Source of the DNA: CALCTE01 sp045585835
Lineage (GTDB): Bacteria; Bacillota; Clostridia; Oscillospirales; CAG-272
Direction of reading: 5' to 3'
DNA length: 64,000 bases
Assembly (NCBI GenBank): GCA_045585835.1
Contig: JAZMZG010000012.1
Coordinates: 1-64,000, forward strand
Part shown: one piece after another, positions 58,472 through 64,000 of the stretch
How positions within the stretch are numbered: the first letter of the stretch is position 1
How the letters are laid out: every line of letters starts with the position of its first letter
Translations under genes and position numbers: made by a program
The notes under the pieces: model-generated
The model's database searches: none
What the model was told of the DNA's origin: nothing
The model's input: the letters and a program-made list of their open reading frames with translations, nothing else

Positions 58472-59428
58472 TTATCTGTAATCCTCAAATTCGTTCAAAA
58501 CGCCGTTTGGCAAGTATCCGTAATACACCTTTCCGTTTTCGTGTGTTTGGGTCGTAGTGGGAAATACAACGGACGGCTTTTTGTAAGCAGAAAAACGGAA
58601 CAAAAGGTCTGATTGACGTTCAAATTCCTCGACGGTGAGATTAGTGGTTGCGTATTTTGAGATTTTTTCAAACGTTTCTTTGGAAGATTCGTATTTGTCA
58701 TTTGTTAAATATTGATTGAATGCGAGCTTGGTAAGGTTTATTTGAACGGTAAGTCTGTCAAGTTCGCCGTTTGTGTAATTTGCAAAGGTTATGAATTGAA
58801 GTGCTTTATCACCGTTGAGATCCTGCTTTCCGGCAGAAAGATCGATACTATAGTCATCACCCTCGTAAATGAGATCGTATTGAATATCAACGGGAATGGG
58901 GCCCAATTCGTCAATTGTCTTTATAAAGTTGGTTTTGGTCATTACGTAGTAATAGTCGATGTCGATGCCGACAATATCGCTTACAAGCTCCGTCATATAT
59001 TCGACGCCCTTATCGTTGTAGACGCTTCCGAGATTTATAGGAGTTCCGTCGGAGTTTATCTGAGCACCGGAGGTCGTCACTTTAAGCGTTGCGGGGATAG
59101 CCGAAAAAACGAATTGCCTGTTTTCTTTATCGACTTTCACAAAGGTTATCATCTCCGCGTACTGTCCCGTTTTGTCGGTGATGATAAAGAGCGTTTCAAA
59201 CGTTGAGCCGTTTAAATTTTCCGTGTTGTCGTTTTGATCGCTGTTTGCGGGAACGTCCGCCTCACCGTTTTGCGAGCCGTCTTCGCCTTGCTCGGTCGTA
59301 ACACCGCCGCCGTTGAATACGTCTAAAACGAGATTATTTAAAAAAGGGAAAATATAGTTAGCGGCAATAGCAAATGCCACGAGTGAAAACAAAAATGAGA
59401 TCAAAAAGCTGCGCAATGAGCGTACCAT
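58472..59428 (-). CDS. LytR-CpsA-Psr-like protein lacking the usual arginines
   Basis: 318 aa. One N-terminal membrane segment (about 8-30), an acidic linker rich in Asn/Asp/Gly, then a domain with the LCP plan: FETLFIITDKTGQ, IDYYYVMTKTNFIKTIDELG, and GKQDLNGDKALQFITFANYT, which aligns with the LNG-x-x-AL-x-(Y/F) part of LCP proteins. LCP enzymes attach polymers to peptidoglycan using arginines in SIPRDT and VRxR; here these positions read SAIPATL and ITFA. So it is a divergent or inactive family member. Confidence 0.7.
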   Translation of the reverse strand: MVRSLRSFLISFLFSLVAFAIAANYIFPFLNNLVLDVFNGGGVTTEQGEDGSQNGEADVPANSDQNDNTENLNGSTFETLFIITDKTGQYAEMITFVKVDKENRQFVFSAIPATLKVTTSGAQINSDGTPINLGSVYNDKGVEYMTELVSDIVGIDIDYYYVMTKTNFIKTIDELGPIPVDIQYDLIYEGDDYSIDLSAGKQDLNGDKALQFITFANYTNGELDRLTVQINLTKLAFNQYLTNDKYESSKETFEKISKYATTNLTVEEFERQSDLLFRFSAYKKPSVVFPTTTQTHENGKVYYGYLPNGVLNEFEDYR

Positions 59429-59558
59429 TTAGACACCGTCCTTTGAAATGAATAAAATCATACACGGATATTATACACCTATTTCGATGTATTTTCAAGT
59501 ACCAATTATGTAAAATACAGAAATGCTTTATCACAAGTTTATAAAAAGTGAAAAAGCA

Positions 59559-59592
59559 AAATCGACAAGTCTCACGAGAAACTTGTCGATTT
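59559..59592 (-). terminator. Terminator of tRNA-Trp
   Basis: Minus strand AAATCGACAAGT with ACTTGTCGATTT, 10-base loop, then TGCTTTTTC. Confidence 0.85.
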
Positions 59593-59593
59593 C

Positions 59594-59667
59594 TGGCAGG
59601 GGTAGAAAGACTCGAACTCTCAAGAACGGTTTTGGAGACCGGCATGTTACCATTACATCATACCCCT
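59594..59667 (-). tRNA. tRNA-Trp, anticodon CCA
   Basis: 74 nt with encoded CCA. The acceptor AGGGGTA pairs with TACCCCT, with discriminator G. The anticodon loop CTCCAAA gives CCA, reading UGG. The 27-43 pair of the anticodon stem is a C-U mismatch; the rest pairs well. Confidence 0.95.
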
Positions 59668-59682
59668 AAAGCAACGCTAATG

Positions 59683-59711
59683 ATTATACTGCAAGAAAAT
59701 ATGTTTGTCAA
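59683..59711 (-). promoter_or_regulatory. Promoter of tRNA-Trp
   Basis: Minus strand TTGACA, 17 bases, TATAAT: perfect consensus. Confidence 0.88.
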
Positions 59712-59749
59712 TACTTTTTAAAAAAATATATATTTACCGATGAATAATA

Positions 59750-59779
59750 TTGACACCGAGCTATGTAAAATGGTAAAAT
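59750..59779 (+). promoter_or_regulatory. Promoter of the sortase operon
   Basis: TTGACA (59750-59755), 18 bases, TAAAAT (59774-59779) with an extended -10 TGG. It diverges from the tRNA-Trp promoter. Confidence 0.75.
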
Positions 59780-59840
59780 ATCAAGAGAAATCGAGCACGC
59801 CGGTTATAAAAAAACAACATTTAAAAGAGGCGGTGATAAG

Positions 59841-60551
59841 ATGAAAAAAGTTATATTAAGCACCGTCAAGTATTTCACGGTACTTGCACTTACGATGGCT
59901 TTGTCTTTCGGTATTATGTATTTTCTCGCAAAGCCTTACGCAAAGATAGCAAAAATAGGCGTTGATGCTGTTTTCGGAAACAAAACCAACTATACTCTCG
60001 TTACCGAAGACGCATTTTCCGATAAAAAAGACGAAATAATTTCGGCAATAGAAGCCGAAAAGCAATATTGGGCGGAAAAGGGATATACGTCAAAGGTTTC
60101 GATAAGGGAGATGAAATTTCCGAGAAACGGAGAAAAGTACGGCGTTATAAGCTGTGATAGGATAAAAATAAATTGCGATCTGTATTTGGGCGATAACGAC
60201 AAGATTTTAAAAGTGGGCGCAGGCACGTATTTCGGAGGAAAGATTCCGGGCGATCAAGGAACCATAATGGTGGCCGCCCATTGTAATACTTTTTTCAGAA
60301 ATCTCGGAGACGTACAGATAGGCGACCTTATTAACATAGAAACGACCTACGGCGATTATGTCTACAGAGTGACCGAAACGAAAATAATATCCGCAAAAGA
60401 CACGGACTCATACGATTTCACACTTGACTATGAAAATTTGATACTCTACACCTGCTATCCGTTCAATACGCTTTTATCGACGACAAAGCGCTTTATGGTA
60501 TATTGCGAGCTTGCCGACGGAACTCTTATTGACAGGGGGGCGGCAAAATGA
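59841..60551 (+). CDS. Class D sortase
   Basis: 236 aa. An N-terminal membrane anchor, then the sortase barrel with the catalytic triad: His147 (VAAHCNT), Cys205 (YTCYPF) and Arg217 (TTKRFMVYC). The Cys motif LYTC and short length fit class D, which anchors proteins in sporulating or soil Gram-positives. Sortases cut an LPxTG-like signal and join the protein to a peptidoglycan or pilin amine. No LPxTG substrate is encoded in the window. Its TGA overlaps the next ATG (ATGA). Confidence 0.93.
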   Translation: MKKVILSTVKYFTVLALTMALSFGIMYFLAKPYAKIAKIGVDAVFGNKTNYTLVTEDAFSDKKDEIISAIEAEKQYWAEKGYTSKVSIREMKFPRNGEKYGVISCDRIKINCDLYLGDNDKILKVGAGTYFGGKIPGDQGTIMVAAHCNTFFRNLGDVQIGDLINIETTYGDYVYRVTETKIISAKDTDSYDFTLDYENLILYTCYPFNTLLSTTKRFMVYCELADGTLIDRGAAK

Positions 60552-61396
60552 AAAAAGGTATTTTGAAAGCCGCCGTAAACACTGTTTTATCCGTTATTTT
60601 AACGTTTGCCGTTATGCTGACGATAATTGCGGCTACGGTAGTTGATTTCGTAATAGAATCGGAGCTTGTTTTCGAAAAGCTTGAGCAAAACGGAGCATAC
60701 GAGGAAAAGATAGAGCAGATAGAAGAGGAAATAAGCGTACTTGTCGTAAATGCGGGTGTTGACGATGAATTTGTAAAAAAGATACTGCCCTCGGATGAGC
60801 TTGTAAAGAGTGCGTATAACGTATCCGTATCAACGCTCTTGGGGCGTGATGTACCGCCGGTTTCCGTTGAGGAATATAAAAACGCCGTAATTTCCGCATT
60901 TTCCGAAGAAGCACCGCAACACGGCATAACCGAAAAGGCGGATATAGATGAGATAGCCGATATTTATTGGCGTGATATATCTCAAATATTTTCAAGGGTG
61001 ACAGGCTTTATGGGTGCAGCCGCAGTTGGAGCCTACGTTCCGCTTGCGGTTTCCGTTATCGAAACTGCGTTATGGCCCATTGCCATACTTGCTGCTGCGG
61101 TTTATTTGTTTATGATAATTCTCAACCGAAGAAATGGCACTTTTTATACGGTTATCCCGTTTATAACGCAAAGTGCGTTTTTCGGTATTGCATATTTGAT
61201 ATTCGAGAGATTTCTTTCCAAAAGGAATTTCGATTCGATTCAGCTCGGACTCCTTTCGAGTGCGGATGCGTATCTTATTTACGTGTTGAAGATAAGTCTT
61301 GCCTTGCTTTTGGGAGCATTACTTGTCTTTGCAATAAATACAACAATAAATTTAATTATCAGAGGTAAAAAAATTGGAAAAGAGCAAGAGATTTAA
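60548..61396 (+). CDS. Polytopic membrane protein coupled to the sortase
   Basis: 282 aa. One N-terminal membrane segment (LSVILTFAVMLTIIAATVVD), an outside or soluble domain of about 130 residues with an acidic coiled coil (YEEKIEQIEEEISVLVV), then about four membrane segments (VSVIETALWPIAILAAAVYL onward). I recognise no family. The 4-base overlap with the sortase gene makes it a tight partner, perhaps a substrate-presentation or folding factor; that is inference. It overlaps gpmI by 23 bases. Confidence 0.78.
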   Translation: MKKGILKAAVNTVLSVILTFAVMLTIIAATVVDFVIESELVFEKLEQNGAYEEKIEQIEEEISVLVVNAGVDDEFVKKILPSDELVKSAYNVSVSTLLGRDVPPVSVEEYKNAVISAFSEEAPQHGITEKADIDEIADIYWRDISQIFSRVTGFMGAAAVGAYVPLAVSVIETALWPIAILAAAVYLFMIILNRRNGTFYTVIPFITQSAFFGIAYLIFERFLSKRNFDSIQLGLLSSADAYLIYVLKISLALLLGALLVFAINTTINLIIRGKKIGKEQEI

Positions 61397-63005
61397 AAGA
61401 GTCGGCGGCCCCGTTGTTCTCGTTGTGATGGACGGTGTCGGTATAGGAACAAAGAACGAGGGAAATGCTGTTGAAAGAGCATTTACACCCACGCTTGATA
61501 TGCTTATGTCAAAATATAAGACTTTGAGCTTAAAGGCACACGGCACGGCAGTAGGACTTCCTTCGGATGACGACATGGGAAATTCCGAGGTAGGACACAA
61601 TGCGATGGGCGCAGGTCAGGTATATGCGCAGGGCGCAAAGCTCGTAAGCTCGTCTATCGAGAGCGGTTCTATGTTTGAAAATGCAACTTGGAAAGAGCTT
61701 ATCGGAAACTGCAAGGATAACGGTACGCTTCATTTTGTCGGACTTTTCTCCGACGGAAACGTACACTCTCACATCGACCATTTGAAAGCTATGCTTGTAA
61801 GAGCAAAAAAAGACGGCGTAAAAAGAGCGAGAATACATATCCTTCTTGACGGCAGAGACGTAGGAGAAACATCTGCACTTGACTACGTAATTCCTTTTGA
61901 GGAATTCCTCTGCGGCTTAAACGGTTCGGAATTTGACGCAAAGATAGCATCGGGCGGCGGCAGAATGACCATCACGATGGACAGATACGAAGCGAATTGG
62001 GATATGGTAAATGTCGGATGGCAGACGCACGTGTTGGGTAAGGGCAGATATTTTGACAGCGCAAAAGACGCTATCGAAACGTATCGCAAAGAGCTTTCGG
62101 TTATTGACCAAGACCTTCCCGCTTTCGTTATAAGCGAAAACGGAAAGCCCGTTGGCACCGTAGAAGACGGCGACAGCGTTATCTTCTTCAATTTCAGAGG
62201 CGACAGAGCTCTTGAAATATCAAAAGCATTTGAATCGGGTGATGACTTCGATAAATTTGACAGACAGAGAGTTCCAAGCGTAATGTATGCGGGTATGCTC
62301 GAATATGACGGCGACTTGCATATTCCCTCAAGATTCCTCGTTTCTCCTCCCGAGATAGTCAATACGATGGGCGAGCATCTTTGCAAAGAGGGTATAAGAC
62401 AGCTTGCTATCTCCGAAACGCAGAAATACGGCCACGTAACGTATTTTTGGAACGGCAACAAGAGCGGAAAGTTTGATGAAGAGCTTGAGACCTATAAGGA
62501 GATACGCTCCGACGTCGTGCCTTTTGAGCAAAGACCTTGGATGAAATGCGCAGAGATAACCGATGAGCTTATAAGTGATATCGAAAGCGGAAAATACGAC
62601 TTTATAAGAGTCAACTTCCCAAACGGAGATATGGTCGGACATACGGGAAGCCTTCAGGCGACCGTGATAAGCATGGAAGCTCTTGATATGCAAATTGCAA
62701 GAATACTCGAAGCAGTCGACAAATGCAAGGCGGTTGCGCTCTTTACGGCCGATCACGGTAATGCCGACGAGATGTTTGAGCTTGATAAAAAGGGCGCGGT
62801 AAAATATTCCTCCGACGGCAAAACAAAGGCAAAAACGAGCCACACCTTAAATCCCGTTCCGTTTATCTTCTACGATAATTTCTACGGCGATACATACAAA
62901 GTAAAAGAAGGCAATTTCGGACTTTCGAATATTGCCGCAACGGTCGTAAATCTTCTCGGCTTCGAAAAGCACGAAGCTTGGGACGACAGTATGATAGATG
63001 CATAA
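61374..63005 (+). CDS. gpmI: Cofactor-independent phosphoglycerate mutase
   Basis: 543 aa from a TTG at 61374, with AGAGGT upstream. Alkaline-phosphatase superfamily: metal Asp20 (VVLVVMDGVGIG), catalytic Ser71 in DDMGNSEVGHN, ILLDGRDVGE, RGDRALEISKAF and the metal site in FTADHGNADEMF. It interconverts 3- and 2-phosphoglycerate using Mn2+ without a bisphosphoglycerate cofactor, in glycolysis. The TTG start inside the preceding gene means low, coupled translation. Why a glycolytic gene sits behind a sortase is unclear. Confidence 0.95.
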   Translation: MEKSKRFKRVGGPVVLVVMDGVGIGTKNEGNAVERAFTPTLDMLMSKYKTLSLKAHGTAVGLPSDDDMGNSEVGHNAMGAGQVYAQGAKLVSSSIESGSMFENATWKELIGNCKDNGTLHFVGLFSDGNVHSHIDHLKAMLVRAKKDGVKRARIHILLDGRDVGETSALDYVIPFEEFLCGLNGSEFDAKIASGGGRMTITMDRYEANWDMVNVGWQTHVLGKGRYFDSAKDAIETYRKELSVIDQDLPAFVISENGKPVGTVEDGDSVIFFNFRGDRALEISKAFESGDDFDKFDRQRVPSVMYAGMLEYDGDLHIPSRFLVSPPEIVNTMGEHLCKEGIRQLAISETQKYGHVTYFWNGNKSGKFDEELETYKEIRSDVVPFEQRPWMKCAEITDELISDIESGKYDFIRVNFPNGDMVGHTGSLQATVISMEALDMQIARILEAVDKCKAVALFTADHGNADEMFELDKKGAVKYSSDGKTKAKTSHTLNPVPFIFYDNFYGDTYKVKEGNFGLSNIAATVVNLLGFEKHEAWDDSMIDA

Positions 63006-63010
63006 AAAAC

Positions 63011-63039
63011 ACGGCGGTCTGCAAGAAGCAGACCGCCGT
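63011..63039 (-). terminator. Hairpin between gpmI and the glycosyltransferase
   Basis: ACGGCGGTCTGC (63011-63022) with GCAGACCGCCGT (63028-63039), 12-bp GC-rich stem. The T run (GTTTTTTAT) is on the minus side, so it ends the glycosyltransferase transcript. Confidence 0.9.
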
Positions 63040-63043
63040 AACT

Positions 63044-64000
63044 CTATTTATTATCTTCCTTGTTATCTTCTTCCTCTATCCAATCGGGCGCTTTAACACC
63101 GTGCTTGATAGGCTTCCAAGTTACGTTTTTCTTGCATATAGCAACGACTGCGATGGGAAGATAAGTGCCCATAAAGAATGGGAAAGTAAAGGTGTACCAT
63201 ATCTTTTTGAAGTTGGTTGTGTGTATTTGCTTCCACTCTGTTATCGTTGTTATAAGACCGACAACGTAGATGGTAAAATACATATAAGCAAAGCCGCCGA
63301 GCATTGAAAGCAGGGGAGGCAAAATGTCCGATTGCGTACACATACCGATAACGGAGCTTACAATACCTAGCACACAGGTTGCTATGGATATCATAGCTGC
63401 AGGCATAATGCTCATACAGATATCGTAGGAGCTGAAGCTTCCTCTGAATATGTTTTTTACAATATTCTTGCCGTATTTACCGAATACCTGCAAGAAGCCT
63501 TTTGCCCAACGAAGACGCTGAGTCCATGACTGCTTAAAGCTCGTGGGCTGTTCATCGTAAAGAACAGCATCGGAAGCTATAGCTATTTTTTTGCCGTTTA
63601 TAATGTGGTGTGCGGAGAACTGTATGTCTTCCGTGAGTAAATAGAAAGGCCAATTTTTCTGTTCAAGCAATATATCTCTGCCAAACAAAAATCCCGTTCC
63701 GGATATCATGCAGCTCGTTCCCAAAAGATGTCTTGAGGTGTTAAGATACTTCGATTCACGCAAGAACCAAAGCGCATAGCCTGCAGATATCCAGTTGTCG
63801 CCGTAGTTTTTGGAGTTTCTGTATGAGGTGACGATAGAGCTTCTGTCAAAGAACTCACCGTTCATATGTTCGATATAGTTGTGTGAAAGCACGTTATCGG
63901 CATCGAAGACCATATATCCGTCGAATCCCTCGGGATAATCTCTTTCGATGTTTTCAAGGAGCATATTAAGCGCATATCCCTTGCCGATAAGCTCTGTGTT
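63044..64000 (-). CDS. Family 2 glycosyltransferase, 5'-truncated
   Basis: The frame is open from the window edge (64000) through residues ELIGKGYALNMLLENI to the stop at 63044, about 318 visible residues. It has the DxD-type site in VFDADNVL, TEDIQFSAHHII, and the processive-enzyme motif QRLRWAKGF (QxxRW), then about three membrane segments at the C-terminus. The layout is like hyaluronan/cellulose/NodC synthases: a membrane-embedded enzyme that makes and may export a polysaccharide. The N-terminal part, with any further membrane segments, is outside the window. Confidence 0.9.
   Translation of the reverse strand, partial: NTELIGKGYALNMLLENIERDYPEGFDGYMVFDADNVLSHNYIEHMNGEFFDRSSIVTSYRNSKNYGDNWISAGYALWFLRESKYLNTSRHLLGTSCMISGTGFLFGRDILLEQKNWPFYLLTEDIQFSAHHIINGKKIAIASDAVLYDEQPTSFKQSWTQRLRWAKGFLQVFGKYGKNIVKNIFRGSFSSYDICMSIMPAAMISIATCVLGIVSSVIGMCTQSDILPPLLSMLGGFAYMYFTIYVVGLITTITEWKQIHTTNFKKIWYTFTFPFFMGTYLPIAVVAICKKNVTWKPIKHGVKAPDWIEEEDNKEDNK

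Noticed and set aside
1..64000. Prophage, insertion sequence, CRISPR array, integrase site
   Set aside because: No transposase, integrase or phage structural gene and no regularly spaced repeats; tRNA genes have no attached partial duplicates or integrase.

Overview
The window looks like chromosomal DNA of an anaerobic, low-to-moderate-GC Firmicute of class Clostridia, probably an uncultured gut lineage. The support is: a class 1B dihydroorotate dehydrogenase pair (pyrD/pyrK); a division and cell-wall (dcw) cluster with a PASTA-domain PBP2 of the FtsI/SpoVD type; Clostridia-type small families (DUF3842, DUF4364, DUF4956/VTC/CotH, YitT, LCP-like, class D sortase); ECF vitamin-transport S components; and tRNA genes with encoded CCA ends and near-consensus sigma-A promoters. 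I see no rRNA, transposase, prophage or CRISPR array. The lineage assignment is inference.

Layout. 1-4.5 kb: the 3' part of a short-chain dehydrogenase, a small lipoprotein, a tRNA-Pro, a tautomerase, a DUF3842 protein, and an attenuated leader RNA in front of an ECF S component and a uridine-kinase-like kinase. 4.5-9.2 kb (minus): a three-gene operon of a 1095-aa CotH-kinase/lamin-tail surface protein, a VTC polyphosphate-polymerase-like protein and a DUF4956 membrane protein. 9.2-14.1 kb: a second tRNA-Pro with an unexplained tract downstream, another SDR, a lipoprotein, a lipid kinase and small proteins. 14.1-22.7 kb (minus): a pyrimidine operon pyrC-carB-pyrK-pyrD-pyrF-pyrE-pyrB behind a strong promoter and an attenuator. 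carB carries a one-base frameshift, pyrB is fused to a PyrI-type zinc ribbon, and carA is absent. 22.7-28.5 kb: a DUF368 lipid-carrier transporter, a cobalamin riboswitch in front of a DUF4430 lipoprotein and an ECF S component, and two tandemly duplicated MATE exporters.

28.5-41.8 kb: a cupin and a RodA (minus), divergent from the dcw cluster mraZ-rsmH-ftsL-PBP2-murE-mraY-ftsW-murG-ftsQ-ftsZ. This cluster lacks murF, murD, murC and ftsA and has a strongly structured element between ftsL and the PBP gene. 41.8-51.8 kb: an amidase lipoprotein, a lipoprotein serpin, a CDF metal exporter, a GH36-like glycosidase, a CAT-anticodon tRNA (probably Ile2), an unknown membrane protein paired with LemA, and a degenerate LytM protein. 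51.8-59.7 kb: an iron-sulfur aldo/keto reductase, a second lipid kinase, an orphan MsmX/UgpC-type ATPase, DUF4364, an RsuA-family pseudouridine synthase, a PAS-like protein, YitT, an LCP homologue without its usual arginines, and tRNA-Trp. 59.7-64 kb: class D sortase, polytopic membrane protein and GpmI in one overlapping unit, then a glycosyltransferase 2 gene running off the edge.

Cell-envelope construction dominates: lipid II synthesis (murE, mraY, murG), its polymerisation (FtsW, RodA, PBP2), carrier-lipid handling (DUF368), remodelling (amidase, LytM-like, LCP-like) and surface anchoring (sortase, several lipoproteins). The best leads for something undescribed are the pseudoknot-like leader before the ECF/kinase operon, the structured ftsL-PBP spacer, the PyrB-zinc-ribbon fusion, the sortase/membrane-protein pair and the LemA neighbourhood.
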